The notes under the pieces are model-generated. The model was not told where the DNA came from. It saw only the letters and a list, made by a program, of their open reading frames with translations, and ran no database searches. A stretch of DNA of 64,000 bases from Anticarsia gemmatalis. Lineage: Eukaryota > Arthropoda > Insecta > Lepidoptera > Erebidae. Every line of letters starts with the position of its first letter. Positions within the stretch are counted from its first letter, which is position 1. The translations under genes and the position numbers were made by a program. This document shows, piece after piece, positions 35,901 through 45,800 of this stretch. Location of the stretch: assembly GCF_050436995.1 (NCBI RefSeq), contig NC_134774.1:3454030-3518029 (forward strand). The letters run 5' to 3'.

Positions 35901-38900
35901 ACTCTTTTCAATCGCCAAAAGATTTATAATATGGTTGATACAATAATAATTGATCGCGCGGGGAGCTGCCAACAATCAGCGATATAGACTAATGTTGTGG
36001 TAGTAACGCTACTCGACGCTAGATGGCATTAAAAATCAAATAGTTTTGACTCAAGGCCTAACCTCGCCCTTATTACGGATGGAGACCATTGCCCAGCAGT
36101 GGGACATAAATGAGTTAAATTAATTATTATTATAATAGTTTTATTTTTGATGTGTTTTTTATTCTTGAATTATTGTTTTGGTTCTATTACTTAATTATAC
36201 ACGTGTCTAGTTGGTTATTTCTGTATAAGTGAGTCACTGTAGGTCAGCCATTACTTCCTTGATAACTGATCAATTAGAAATAATTGGAGTACAATCGATT
36301 ACAATTGACAATTACACTTATGTTTCAAGAGCGACTATAATAGATACAGTAGTTTGACGTAGCATCACGACTGTCTCTGCGTAGGTGGGCAGAAGTGTAT
36401 AAAGAAATACGATTCTACTTTTTAATACATTTTCATCAACAGATTTCTGTTTTGAACTAGATACACTACAAAAAATAGAAAAATCGCTATGGTATCAAAA
36501 AAAATACCTATGCAATATGCATCTGTTACAGTTTTAGAATCGTCGAAAATGGCTAATATTTAAAGCAATAAGGTCTATTTCCAGTTACAAAATTTTAGCT
36601 ACAGAAAATTTGCTATAACTGAGAATTGATTTTAATTGTAATGTCAATCCAATAGCGTTTTCTATGCTATTAAAAAAGCTTTTTTAATACCATTTTTCCT
36701 CTCCAGCACTTCAATACCTCAACGGCGGTCACTCATCAGGCTTCAACCACGTAGTAACGAACGCGGGCGCCGAGAAGCGCTTGTTCCAGGTCAAGGGCAA
36801 GAGGAACGTGAGAGTCAGGCAGGTCTGTGGCACATGACTATATTATATCTAGGCTATAAACCTTCGGATATTACCAGGGGTTCAAGGAAATTTACGAGCT
36901 ACTGAAGATTTTTATATGTAACTAGCTGACCCGGCGAACTTCGTACCGCCTTTGTAACCACGTTTCCGAACAGACGATGCTCTTTCAATATAGTCTATGG
37001 CTGTTAATGACATTGACATTCGTTACACGTGTTTTTTAAAATATGCAAAATGTAGGTAATGTCTATCTTTCAACATTTCTGAGAGATTATTTAAGTGCAG
37101 TGATAGCTGACTATAAGTTGATACCTCCCACGCAAGTGGTTGCAGGTTCGAACCTGAGGCAACACACCAATGACTTTTCCAAGTTATGTGTGTTAGAAAT
37201 AATTATCACTTGCTCTAACGGTGAAGGAAAACATCGTGATGCAAAATTTGTTAAATACATTGAAGACATGCAAAGTCCCCAACCCGCACTTGGCCAGCGT
37301 GGTGGACTCAAGACCTAACTCCTCCCTCATTACGGCAGGAGACCCTTGGACTCTTGGGACATTAATGGGTTAAATTTATTCACAATCAAATCAAAGGCTA
37401 TCCATTTAACTTTACTCGCTTGACCGGCCAAGGAGATAAGCTTTACTACCTAAACAGCTGATTATATAACACTGTACAAAAACCAGACAGAGTGAGAGAG
37501 ATAGCAATACAATATCACATGAGTGCGAGCGAGACGACACTAGCAATTGTTGCCCGGCCGTCGTTGGTTGAATAATTGGCGTTAGAGGAAAAATAAATAA
37601 TGCACTTTTGTTTAGGTTTTTATTGACATTAAAGGATTACATTAATTTCATTGTCATCTCCAGGTGGACCCTCTCATCTCTTCAATGAACAAAGGCGATT
37701 GCTTCGTGTTAGACCTGGACCAGACCATCTACCTGTACGTGGGAGCCAGCGCCAAGATTGTGGAGAAGATGAAGGCCATCTCCTTCGCCAACCAGGTCAG
37801 AGACCAGGACCATAGCGGCAGAGGACGCGTGGAGATCATTGGTGAGTACTAGCTATCTCATCATCAACTATTAGGTCGGGGAAAAAGTCTTTTCGCATTA
37901 TAGTATGTATGAACTTGTAATAAAATCTCTTTGACTTCAAGAATCACAAATGAGTACACGGTTCATTAGGTTTCTTTCAGTGAGCTCGTGAGGTACCCAA
38001 ATATCGAGCTTTTTTGTGTAGAGAAAAGATTTATTACAAGTTCATACATACTATCCTATTATTGCGAATAGACATTTTCCCTGAACTAATATAAATAGTA
38101 TAAAATAATAGGCGTAGTACTCGTAACCGGCGGTCCAGTATAACAACATGTATGTATGTGAATGAAGCAAGGGAAGTTTGTAAGGATCGTACCAAGTGAC
38201 GTTCTTTGGTCTTCTTCTACTGGACAAAGGCGTGATTTTACTGGCCATGGCGAATGTACTAGAGGCCCCCCGCATCTTCGCCCGCGTGGAAACCCAAAGC
38301 AGCCTATGTGTTATTCTGGGTCTTCAGCTACCTACATACTAAATTTCATCGTAATCGGTTCAGTAGTATTTGCGTGAAAGAGTAACAAACATCCATACAT
38401 TTTCCCAAACTTTCGCATTTATAATATTAGTAGGATGTATGTTATTGAAATGTTAATATTTTACAGACCAATACTCCAGCGACGTGGATGTAGACAAGTT
38501 CTTCACAGCCTTAGGATCTGGAGCCAAGGACAGCGTGCCTGAGGAGAGCGCAGGCGGTGATGACCAGGTAACAACTTACTTAATACTTTGGTCTTTCAAA
38601 GACAACTCCCGCACTAAGAATTACTCGTGTGTCGCGGGGACAAACATACAAACAACGAACACAAAGTAAAATCAGTCCCGTGTGGGAATCGAACCCACAA
38701 CCTCCCGACGCAATGGTATCGGCGTGGTGACCTAAACCACTGCGTCACGGAGACAGTCAAAAGAATCTACCACTTAGTCTATTGTTGGTTCATTCACATA
38801 GTTGCAGAGATATTTAGAGTATAATATAGGTGTTAAATTGTCTCAAAATAATTGTCATATTGTCTCCAGGCGTTCGAGAGGAGCGAGGAATCATCAGTGA

Positions 38901-40705
38901 TTCTCTCTGAAGTGTCAGACAGCAGCGGTACAGCGAAGATCACGGCACTGTCCAAGCCTTACCGCCAGGAGCAGTTGAAACCACAGGTGAGAAACAACAA
39001 CATCTAGTAGCGAGTAGCGTAACTAAGTTATGTACACACTTTATAACTATTTCAACAACTTAGAAGAGAGAAAGAAAGAAATTAATTAATTCTTTGTTTC
39101 TATACAATTTAGAAGCCGCGAACCTTACACAAAGCTCTTTACTTAGTTGTTGTACTATTTAAGTAAGAACTTAACAAACATGGCCATCTAGTAGCGAATA
39201 GCGAAACTATACCTCACGCATGTCATAACTCATAACTGAAGTTAAAAAAAAAATACATATTTTCCTTAATGTATTGTTTAATGAAAATTTAGTTAATAAG
39301 TTTATTCGTATATCTAACCATTTTTTTTCTTTCGTTACAGGAGACCTACATCTTGGACACAGTAAGCGGAAGCATTTACGTGTGGATTGGCAAACAATCA
39401 ACTGAGAGGGTAAGCATTTAATCATATAAAATAAGTCACATAACATAAGATGTATAATTCCTTCAAGACCTGTGTTAAACAACCGTCAGGCATGTCATTC
39501 ATCACGATGTTCTCCTTCACCGTCCTCGTAGAAACCTTTCCCATGTAAATCCCGGTCTCTCGAGAAATTCGAGATAGCCTATGTGTTATTCTGGATCTTC
39601 AGCTACCTATATACCAAATTTCATCGTAATCGGGTTAGTAGTATTTGCGTGAAAGAGTAACAAACATTCTCACAAACTTTCGCATTTATAATATTAGTAG
39701 GATGATCACTTTTGTAATAACGGTGAAGGAAAACATCGTGATGAATGACATGTCTGACAGTTGTTTAACACAGTTCTTGAAGGTATGCAAAGTTCTCGCT
39801 TTAAAAACGGACTGAAGGTCTAATCCTTCTCTCATTACTAAAGGTACATATATATTTTTACCTGATTTAATGTAATTTTCTTTGTTTTCTAGGAAAAGAC
39901 TGAAGCAATGACCAAAGCGCAACAGTACTTGACTGCTAAGAACTACCCGTCATGGGTGAGTAGTAACCAATAATATTTTATTTTATCGTATGGTTAGTAG
40001 TCAACCTAGTGTCAAAGTTGTTCAAGTCGCCCGAAGGCCTTTGACGTGGCTTAACGACTGTTATCTTAGACAACAACCGGGACCGACTTTAACGTGCCCT
40101 CCGCAGCACGGAGACGCCCAGTACAAATACCACTATGCGGTCACCCATCTATGGAATGACCGCGCCAAGGGTTGCTTAACCCACAGATCGTTTACCGACC
40201 GGTGAGCGCAACTGGTTATGGGCGCCTCATTTATTTATATTAATAAGAAACAAAGTTCAGTTGGAATGTTTAAGATTCACTTATTTTTTATGATCACAAA
40301 ATTAGTTTTTTGCGATTTTCTAATTCCAAATAGGTATAATTTAATTATATTTCTGACGTTACTTTACCTCTAAAAAAATATTAGTCCGAAACACCACTCA
40401 AAAATATTAATAAGAATGAACGCCTGCTAATCCCCAAATTTCGCTTCGATCCGTCCAGTGGTTTGGGCTGCACGTTGATAGATCACTATGTCAGTCAGTC
40501 ACCTTTGAGTTATATATATTTAGAAGGGTCTTCAAGTTCAGCAGCTTGTATATTCAGGCACATAATATTAAACAGCGCTATATACTCATGTTTCGTTTCA
40601 CAGGTGCACGTGGCCAGAGTACCTCAGGGCACGGAGCCGGCTGCCTTCAAGCAGTACTTCAGCTCCTGGCGGGACGCCGGCATGTCTCACGCGAGAATCA
40701 ATTAG
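26791..40705 (+). CDS. Gelsolin gene 2: secreted three-domain gelsolin-like protein
   Basis: Coding exons are 26791-26901, 34182-34262, 34711-34785, 35435-35627, 36707-36822, 37664-37841, 38467-38567, 38870-38986, 39341-39409, 39893-39955 and 40604-40705, giving 401 residues in one frame. Residues 1-18 are a hydrophobic signal peptide (MRVLHILALVCLCVCVNA), so export to the haemolymph, as for plasma gelsolin, is inferred. G1 has GKFYKGDSYIVL and TQDESGAAA. The linker KGKRNVRVRQ is identical to gene 1. G2 has MNKGDCFVLD and IYLYVG; G3 has YILDTVSGSIYVWIG. From the G1 exons on, exon lengths and phases match gene 1 almost exactly (75, 193, 116, 178, 101, 117 and 63 bases are shared), which is strong evidence of tandem duplication. 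The C-terminus is ten residues longer. As in gene 1, only three repeats are present. Confidence 0.92.
27166..27365 (+). repeat. tRNA-a SINE, A box damaged
   Basis: Bases between gcctc and accattccgct are missing; the B box and body are complete. Confidence 0.7.
27543..27784 (-). repeat. tail-A repeat
   Basis: Full reverse copy. A 5' fragment in plus orientation lies at 27010-27110. Confidence 0.75.
27844..27904 (-). repeat. Inverted 61-bp copy of the gelsolin 2 3' UTR module
   Basis: The reverse strand here equals 41527-41587 at all 61 bases, from tcttccctatttgg through ATGAAATTA. Weaker similarity reaches into the acceptor region. It also runs into a short hydrophobic frame (MKLHLSLCLYL then stop). 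It lies in the first intron of gelsolin 2, beside a mariner-type MITE. Confidence 0.8.
27940..28152. mobile_element. mariner-type MITE, copy 1
   Basis: It begins ttaggtcggggaaaaagtct and ends with the reverse complement. The inverted repeats are about 80 bases long and the element lies in an AT-rich TA context. Non-coding. Confidence 0.7.
28350..28632 (+). repeat. tail-A repeat with an expanded (caaa)n run
   Basis: The usual two or three caaa units are expanded to about a dozen (28558-28606). Confidence 0.8.
28672..29110. repeat. Two fused 5S-I copies, tail-to-tail
   Basis: A plus-strand head (28672 to about 28790) is joined to a nearly complete minus-strand copy (about 28793-29110), so both ends read as 5S-like heads. 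Confidence 0.7.
29144..29402 (+). repeat. tail-B repeat, full copy
   Basis: Runs from cgtgacttcgtccgcgtgga to cgcattataatattagtagg. Confidence 0.7.
29655..30013. repeat. Two tail-A copies, inverted pair
   Basis: A reverse copy at 29655-29818 is fused to a forward copy at 29819-30013; both lost their heads at the junction, leaving tails outward. Confidence 0.7.
30160..30262 (+). repeat. 5S-I SINE, head only
   Basis: It contains ggatcgatctctgaggttaa and gcggatgggtgacc, then jumps directly into a minus-strand 5S-II fragment. Confidence 0.65.
30441..30692 (-). repeat. tail-A repeat
   Basis: Full reverse copy in the first intron of gelsolin 2. Confidence 0.75.
30932..30978 (+). repeat. mariner-type MITE, single end
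   Basis: Only the left terminus (ttaggtcggggaaaaagtct and about 27 more bases) remains. Confidence 0.6.
31134..31370 (-). repeat. tail-A repeat
   Basis: Reverse copy; the head is slightly truncated (gcacgggtct). Confidence 0.7.
31683..31920 (-). repeat. tail-A repeat
   Basis: Full reverse copy, 55 bases before the Tc1-type element. Confidence 0.75.
31976..33602 (+). mobile_element. Complete Tc1-type DNA transposon
   Basis: The ends carry inverted repeats of at least 23 bases (actcctttgcaaaaaaaacg inward from each end, differing at the outermost base) and are flanked by TA at 31974-31975 and 33603-33604. One uninterrupted transposase frame fills most of the 1,627 bases. It lies in the first intron of gelsolin 2. 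Confidence 0.9.
32302..33321 (+). CDS. Tc1-type transposase
   Basis: The 339-residue frame starts at the ATG in cgtaATGG (G at -3 and +4). Residues about 10-110 form the paired-like double helix-turn-helix (SRSTVQRTWTRYQETGSV, then a GSGRKR hinge). The catalytic triad is intact: FSDEA, MDDNARAH, and LNPIEHVWD with 34 residues between the last Asp and Glu (DD34E), typical of Tc1. The protein cuts and pastes the element into TA sites. There are no stops or frameshifts, so it may be active or recently so. Confidence 0.93.
   Translation: MAEKAIRASKIIALLEEGYSQCYVSQRLNVSRSTVQRTWTRYQETGSVQRRQGSGRKRCTQPRDDRFLVTQALRNRKCSYIDLKRNLEEVRGAQVSLWTVRRRLLAADIRSRRPARAPKLLREHRIARLRFARNCLSWSPGNWSSVLFSDEARICLHGEDRRRRVLRRPGERYADVCFEEITPYGGGSVMFWAGVTSNYRTEIVFIEIGSLNAHRYITEILSQNAQPALTVIGEDAIYMDDNARAHRSGDVDAYMQEVGIRRLDWPARSPDLNPIEHVWDLLKRRVRFVQPPPQNIRELKRVISTEWEHIPQDTIKSLVGSMPRRLHAVIAARGGHTRY
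33635..33930 (-). repeat. tRNA-c SINE
   Basis: Reverse copy. Body gcgacggccagttttattga...ctctcatagtgcggtgagac; the head side ends near the tRNA-a copy at 33955. Confidence 0.65.
33955..34150 (-). repeat. tRNA-a SINE
   Basis: Reverse copy, truncated in the A box, ending about 30 bases before the acceptor of gelsolin 2 coding exon 2. Confidence 0.75.
34182..34262 (+). CDS. Gelsolin 2, coding exon 2
   Basis: It starts after gtcttttacag and ends at GAG/GTAAGC. It has 27 codons, residues 38-64, ending GVEIWRIE like gene 1. A tRNA-a SINE ends about 30 bases before the acceptor. Confidence 0.92.
34485..34628 (+). repeat. 3' end of a LINE-like repeat
   Basis: Second copy of the gagcaagccgtgag sequence, between gelsolin 2 coding exons 2 and 3. 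Confidence 0.5.
34711..34785 (+). CDS. Gelsolin 2, coding exon 3 (G1)
   Basis: It starts after tttgtcatag and ends at AAG/GTAATT. It codes for residues 65-89 with GKFYKGDSYIVL. Length and phase match gene 1 coding exon 2. Confidence 0.92.
35159..35425 (+). other. GC-rich block before gelsolin 2 coding exon 4
   Basis: It starts caccccctacgtctggggga and is far richer in GC than the surrounding intron. It ends at the exon's branch/pyrimidine region. Several frames are open but none is recognisable. It may be an old retroelement piece. Confidence 0.35.
35435..35627 (+). CDS. Gelsolin 2, coding exon 4 (G1)
   Basis: It starts after tctctttcag and ends at CAC/GTAAGT, 193 bases as in gene 1. It codes for residues 90-153 with WNIHYWIGSESTQDESGAAA and QHRETLGHES. 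Confidence 0.92.
36048..36118 (+). repeat. tRNA-b SINE, end fragment
   Basis: Only actcaaggcctaacc...cagcagtgggacat remains. Confidence 0.6.
36707..36822 (+). CDS. Gelsolin 2, coding exon 5 (end of G1, linker)
   Basis: It starts after cctctccag and ends at CAG/GTCTGT, 116 bases. It codes for residues 154-192, with GGHSSGFNHV and KGKRNVRVRQ. Confidence 0.92.
37094..37375 (+). repeat. tRNA-b SINE
   Basis: Near-complete copy with head, in the intron before gelsolin 2 exon 6. Confidence 0.75.
37392..37592 (-). repeat. Unclassified 215-bp repeat, copy 2
   Basis: Reverse complement of 540-756, about 90% alike by eye. No terminal repeats or frame. Confidence 0.75.
37664..37841 (+). CDS. Gelsolin 2, coding exon 6 (G2)
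   Basis: It starts after catctccag and ends at ATTG/GTGAGT, 178 bases. It codes for residues 193-251 with GDCFVLD, YLYVG and RDQDHSGR. It is the equivalent of the gene 1 exon that is triplicated; here there is only one copy. Confidence 0.92.
37870..38090. mobile_element. mariner-type MITE, copy 2
   Basis: Second copy of the ttaggtcggg MITE, in the intron after gelsolin 2 exon 6. Its right end has decayed (ccctgaactaat). Confidence 0.7.
38108..38240 (-). repeat. Repeat E
   Basis: Reverse copy next to a mariner-type MITE. A further reverse copy is at 61321-61425. Confidence 0.65.
38259..38436 (+). repeat. tail-B repeat
   Basis: Copy 30 bases before gelsolin 2 exon 7. Confidence 0.7.
38467..38567 (+). 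CDS. Gelsolin 2, coding exon 7
   Basis: It starts after attttacag and ends at CAG/GTAACA, 101 bases. It codes for residues 252-285, with VDKFFTALGSG and an acidic end. Confidence 0.9.
38595..38760 (-). repeat. tRNA-a SINE
   Basis: Reverse copy with part of the body lost, between gelsolin 2 exons 7 and 8. Confidence 0.75.
38870..38986 (+). CDS. Gelsolin 2, coding exon 8 (G3)
   Basis: It starts after ttgtctccag and ends at CAG/GTGAGA, 117 bases. It codes for residues 286-324 with LSEVSDSSGTAKIT. Confidence 0.9.
39341..39409 (+). CDS. Gelsolin 2, coding exon 9 (G3)
   Basis: It starts after ttcgttacag and ends at AGG/GTAAGC. It codes for residues 325-347 with TYILDTVSGSIYVWIG, one codon shorter than gene 1. 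Confidence 0.9.
39437..39537 (-). repeat. tRNA-b SINE fragment
   Basis: Middle part only, about 28 bases after gelsolin 2 exon 9. It is interrupted by a tail-B copy and resumes on the opposite strand at 39703. Confidence 0.6.
39525..39704 (+). repeat. tail-B repeat
   Basis: Inserted between two tRNA-b fragments. Confidence 0.65.
39703..39845 (+). repeat. tRNA-b SINE fragment
   Basis: Body part, ending 50 bases before gelsolin 2 exon 10. Confidence 0.6.
39893..39955 (+). CDS. Gelsolin 2, coding exon 10 (G3 helix)
   Basis: It starts after ttgttttctag and ends at TGG/GTGAGT, 63 bases. It codes for residues 348-368, EKTEAMTKAQQYL. Confidence 0.9.
39979..40232 (-). repeat. 5S-II SINE, full copy
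   Basis: Best complete example: a tail (atggttagtagtcaacctag) and a 5S-like head ending in gcgcaactggttatgggcgcc. Located 24 bases after gelsolin 2 coding exon 10. Confidence 0.75.
40604..40705 (+). CDS. Gelsolin 2, last coding exon
   Basis: It starts after gtttcacag and runs to TAG at 40703-40705. It codes for residues 369-401, ten residues longer at the C-terminus than gene 1. A GTAAGT six bases after the stop suggests that the 3' UTR is spliced. Confidence 0.9.
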   Translation: MHVARVPQGTEPAAFKQYFSSWRDAGMSHARIN

Positions 40706-40758
40706 ATATTGTAAGTTAAATAACACAAATAATAATATATCCTACTGATTATTATAAA

Positions 40759-41028
40759 CTAGCTGACCCGCGCAACTTCGCTTGCGTCACATAAGAGTGA
40801 ATGGGTCAAATTTTCCGCGTTTTTGTAACATTTTTTATTTGTACCCTGCTCCTATTGGGCGTAGCGTGATGATATTTAACCTATAGCCTTCCTCGATAAA
40901 TGGGCTATTTAACACTGAAATAATTTTTCAAATCGGACCAGTAGTTCCTGAGATTAACGCGTTCAAACAAGCAAACGAACAAACAATCAAACAAACAAAC
41001 TCTTCAGCTTTATAATATTAGTATAGAT
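40759..41028 (+). repeat. tail-A repeat
   Basis: Full copy beginning 54 bases after the gelsolin 2 stop codon. Confidence 0.75.
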
Positions 41029-41036
41029 AACACAAA

Positions 41037-41472
41037 GAGATGAGCTCGTGGCTTAGTTAAGAAGAAGTTAAGTTATATCTTTAAAGTCATGTCACGCAGA
41101 GGTTGTTTTGAGGATGGGTGACTATTAAAATCAAAATCAAATTATTTAGGTCAAATATTCACACTTATGATAGTCGTTACAATTACTGAACCTACCATAA
41201 GCTGGGAAAGGGGATAAAGCCTTATAAGCCATCTTATATTATATCGAGTTCTTCCGTGCTTCAGAAGATACGTTAAATTCTGGGTCCCGGTTGTCATTTT
41301 CGAAGATCTTTGACAGTCGTTGACAGTAGTCAGAAGCTTGAAAGTCTGACAACCAGTCTTACCGAAGGGTATCGTGTTATAACCCAGGTAACTGTGTTGT
41401 GGAGGTCAGATAGACAGTCGCTCCATGTAAAACACTGGTATTCAGCTGCATCCGGTGAGACTGGAAGCCGTG
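41037..41472 (+). repeat. 5S-I SINE with a nested insert
   Basis: The copy is split by about 100 foreign bases (41127-41225, acacttatgatagtcgttac), a repeat also seen near 35790 and, reversed, near 62830. It lies in the 3' UTR intron of gelsolin 2. Confidence 0.7.
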
Positions 41473-41525
41473 AGTTACAGGTGTGATATTAAGTATGTAA
41501 TTAACAAAATATATTTCTGTTTCAG

Positions 41526-41650
41526 TTCTTCCCTATTTGGTGTTCAAGAAAATTTCGCAGACGATTCGGAGTACCAAAATGAAATTAATATTTTTACTAT
41601 GCTTTTTTAACCAGTGCTATGAAATATATACAGAAAATAAATAAAACAAT
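41526..41650 (+). other. Probable spliced 3' UTR exon of gelsolin 2, with poly(A) signals
   Basis: The acceptor ttctgtttcag ends at 41525, and overlapping AATAAA hexamers lie at 41636-41645. With the donor at 40711 this makes a natural terminal 3' UTR exon. It also holds a 21-codon open frame from an ATG at 41579 with a hydrophobic start (MKLIFLLCFF). Its first 61 bases recur inverted at 27844-27904. A separate short transcript is an alternative reading. Confidence 0.45.
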
Positions 41651-41708
41651 ATATTTTTGAAAAATTGTTTTATTTTTATCAAGCCCTGTTTAAAAACGTT
41701 AAAAAGAC

Positions 41709-42556
41709 AACCCCGTTTTTATAACATTTCTTACTAGTACTCTGTTCCTATTGGTCTTAGCGTGATGTTTTATAGCCTAAAGCTTTCCTCAATAAATAGG
41801 CTTTCCTACAGTAAAATCATTCTTAATTCGCACCAGTAGTGTCTGAGATTAGCGCGTTCAAACAAACAAACAAACAAACTCTTCATAATATTAATATAGA
41901 TTTAATATAGTTAACTAGCTGACCCGCGCAACTTCGCTTGCGTCACATTAGAGAGAATGGGTAATTTTTTTCCCCGTTTCTATAACATTTTTTACCGGAA
42001 CTCTACTCCTACTGGTCGTAGCGTGATGTTATATAGCCTTAAGCCTTCCTTAATAAATGACTTTTCAACAGTAATATCATTCTTAATTCGCAACAGTAGT
42101 TTTTGAGATTAGCGCGTTCAAACAAACAAACTCTTCAGCTTTATAATATTAAGATTATTAATTAAATTGATGATGCATGATGTTTACAATATTTTATTAT
42201 GAACCTATATTAATTATTATTATTTTCCTCAACAAAATAATGTTAATTATTTCCAAACTGATAAACTTGTTTTAATAAAGCTTTGTTCATATTGCAAGAT
42301 ATTTTTTATTATTAGCTGACCCGCGCAACTTCGCTTGCGTCACATAAGAGAATGGGTCAAATTGTCCCCGGTTTTGTAACATTTTTTACTGGTATTCTGC
42401 TCCTATTGGTTTTAGCGTGATGATATACAGCCTATAGACTTCCTCGATAAATGGGCTATCTAATACTGAAATGAATCTTTCAAATCGGACCAGTAGTTCC
42501 TGAGATTAGCGCGTTCAAACAAACAAACTCTTCAGCTTTATAATATTAGTATAGAT
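41709..42556 (+). repeat. Three tail-A copies in a row, same direction
   Basis: 41709-41901 (head lost), 41913-42154 and 42313-42556, all forward, between gelsolin 2 and the yellow gene. Confidence 0.75.
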
Positions 42557-42714
42557 TAGTATAAAATTATAATATTAATATAGATAAAAACTCCGCATCC
42601 GCGAATTTTAAAAAATCGGCACCTACAATAACCTTAGTACGAATACAGCTTTATATCTCGAGTTTATTCCAACCAGTTTCAGAAAGACTCGCCCGCGACA
42701 ACACGCGTTACAAA

Positions 42715-42850
42715 ATGTTAATATTTATAATATTACTGTGTTTTATATATGAAAATGACGGCCAAATATCAACAGACACTAATAGGTTTAACAAAATGGT
42801 CCTTTTGTTTCAATGGGATAGAATTTCTTACGATTTTGACGGAGTAAAAT
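42715..42850 (+). CDS. Yellow gene, exon 1 (signal peptide)
   Basis: ATG in caaaATGTT; the donor AAAT/GTAAGT leaves phase 1. It codes for residues 1-45, with the signal peptide and then FNKMVLLFQWDRISYDFDG, the usual yellow N-terminus (a ...W...F-like strand). Confidence 0.85.
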
Positions 42851-45800
42851 GTAAGTTTATATTTTTTAATTTCAAATTTTCGGGATGCATTATAATTGTG
42901 TTGATTCTACCTTCAATTTTATTATTGTGGAAGTCTTTTTAAAACAAAAGTATTATTTAAGTATCTTTGTGTGATGAGCACGAGTATTTGTTCTGAGCCT
43001 GGTTGTCAATATATCTATAAAAATTTTAAGTATATATTTAGAAATATATAAGTATGTTTATCAGTTATTTGGTTGCAGTACAAGCTCTGCTTAGTTTGAA
43101 ATCAGATGACCGTGTGTGAGTTGTACAATAATATTTATTTTAGTTATTTATTATGTGTGTTAGTCTAGGTTATAAACTATATCAGTGATTAATTTTGTTG
43201 AAATTCGTTGAGTAGTTTTTGCGTGAAAGAGTAACGAACATTGTTACATATTTTCGCGTTTATTATTCTTGTTATAATATAAGGTTTATATACCTAGCGA
43301 CTGTGTTTGTTTAGAAAGTTTTCTCAAAATAAAAGTTATCAAAATAAGTAGCTATTTAAATAAAATTTCGTATTTATAACTGTGTGATAAATTTCATCAT
43401 AATCCGTTTAATAATTTTTGCGGGAAACAGTGATAAAGATAATTAAAATTTTCGGTTTTTTTCATCCTAGCTTCAGTTGACACGTCTATCTATGGCACTG
43501 TATTTCACAAAAAAGGTATTGTTCATTTTGTCTACGCTTAAAATGTACCCCTAATATGTACGTATAGTTTTAAGGATATTACATACAAACATAAAAAAAT
43601 CGCCTTTTTCCATAGGGGTAAGCAGAGATCAAAGAACGTCACTTGGTACGATCCTTACAAACTTCCCTTGCTTCATTCACATACATACATGTTGTTATAC
43701 AGGACCGCCGGTTACGAGTAGCACCTGACCTTTTTGCGACTTAAAACTTCAAAATACTATTTACCAATTTTGGAATCGAAATATGCGGAAACAAGTTTTC
43801 CAAAAAGTTGTTCACAATTCACTTTAGTCCTTGGTTTTTTAACAAATGTTAAAATTGTGATTTTCTCCGAGGTTTTTTGTGGATGGGTCTCTTATACATA
43901 TCGAGTTCCTCCGTGTTTTGACAGGCACGTTAAATTGTGGGTCCTGGCTGTCATTTTCAAAGATCTTTGACAGTCGTTAACAGTAGTCAGAAGCTAGAAA
44001 GTCTGACAACCAGTCTTACTAAGTATCGTGTTATAACCCAGGTAACTGTGTTGTGGAGGTCAGATAGACAGTCGCTTCATGTAAAATACTGGTATTCAGC
44101 TGCATCCGGTGAGACTGGAAGCCGACTCCAACATAGTTGGAAGAAAGGCTAGGCTGATATATTAAGCCAGAAATTATGTACAGAAATTGAGCTGAGTAGA
44201 CATCCGTTCCTCGTAGAGCACGTAAAGCTGTCGGTCCTGTGACCTCTCACTGGTCGTGTTCGTCTCACCGCACTATGAGAGTGATGTAATAGAGAGTGTA
44301 TCTGTGTATTGTACACACGACACTATAAACAAACCACAACACAGTTGACTGGTTTCAAGACTTAGCTGAATATCTGCTAGGAGATGATAGCGCTTATTTT
44401 ATTATTATTTCACATAACAAGTCATAGTTATTTCTCAAAATGACATTCAAAATCAGGTTTTTTGAAACCTTGAAAAGAATCAATAATACTATGATTTTTA
44501 TAACATTATTGTCAGAGTAAAGGCTACTTACTTATGAACTTATAATTTTAAGGAAAATACTGGCTCTAAACTTAGCATATTATTGCATATTATTGGATTG
44601 TATTATTATTATTATTTAACTACACAATTGGCGCAGTGGCTAACATGGTCACAGCGCCGCAATAACCGTAGCACCGCGTGTGATGGCTTCCAATCCCACC
44701 CGGGACAAATCTTTGTGTGATGATCACGAGTATCTGTTCTGAGCCTGGATGTTAATTTATGTATATAAGTATGTATTTACAAGTATATAAGTATGTTTAT
44801 CAGTTATTTGGGTACTGTACAAGCTCTGCTTAGTTTGGCATCAAATGATCGTGTGTGAGTTGTCCAATAATATTTATATTTAACTAGCTGACTTGCACAG
44901 CACCGCTCACGCTATTTTTTCTCTCCAAAAATACCCGTTTTTTAAATACAATTTTACAAAAACTATTCTGATCTGGTCAGGTCTGTTCTTCCATCAGGTA
45001 CAGAACAGGATAAAAAAGTACCCTATGTCCGTCTCCTTGTTCTAAACTGCTTTTCCATAAATTTTTAGCCAAATCTGTTAAGCCGTTCTTGTTCCCATCC
45101 TTTTACTTCAAGGAATATTATAAAAAAGAATTAGCGAAATCGGTTCAGCCGCTATCGAGATTGACGCTTAGCAACTCATTAAGCGATTCAGTTTTATATT
45201 TTGATTTATTTAAAATAAATAAAAATAGATAAATTTAACCCATTAATGTCCCACTGTTGGGCAAGGGTCTCCTCCCGTAATGAGGGAGGGGTTAAGCCTT
45301 GAGTCCACCACGCTGGCCAAGTGCGGGTTGGGCACTTTGCATGCCCTCAATAAATGTATTAAACAAATTTTAGACATGCAAGGTTTGATTTATTTATACA
45401 TGTTTCATTTATCAATTTCAGATACAAAAGACACGCGGCAGGCTTACACGGTCGATGGAATATTCTTTAAAGAAGACGAGTTAGAACAAAAGGACTATTT
45501 CTTCACACAAGACAATAATGTACCGATAGGATTCGACGTGTTCCGAGATAGAATGTTCATTACTGTACCTAGGAGACGGTTTGGTAAGCATCTTATAAGT
45601 TTTTATATATTTACTAGCTGACACGACAGACGTTGTTCCGCCATATAAAAAAAGTGCCACTTAGGGGTATGAGAAATAGGTTTTGGTCGATTCTCAGACC
45701 TACTCAATATGCTCACAAAATTTCATGGGAATCAGTCAAGCCGTTTCAGAGGAGTATGGCAACGAAAACTGTGACGCGAGAGTTTTATATATTAGAAGTA

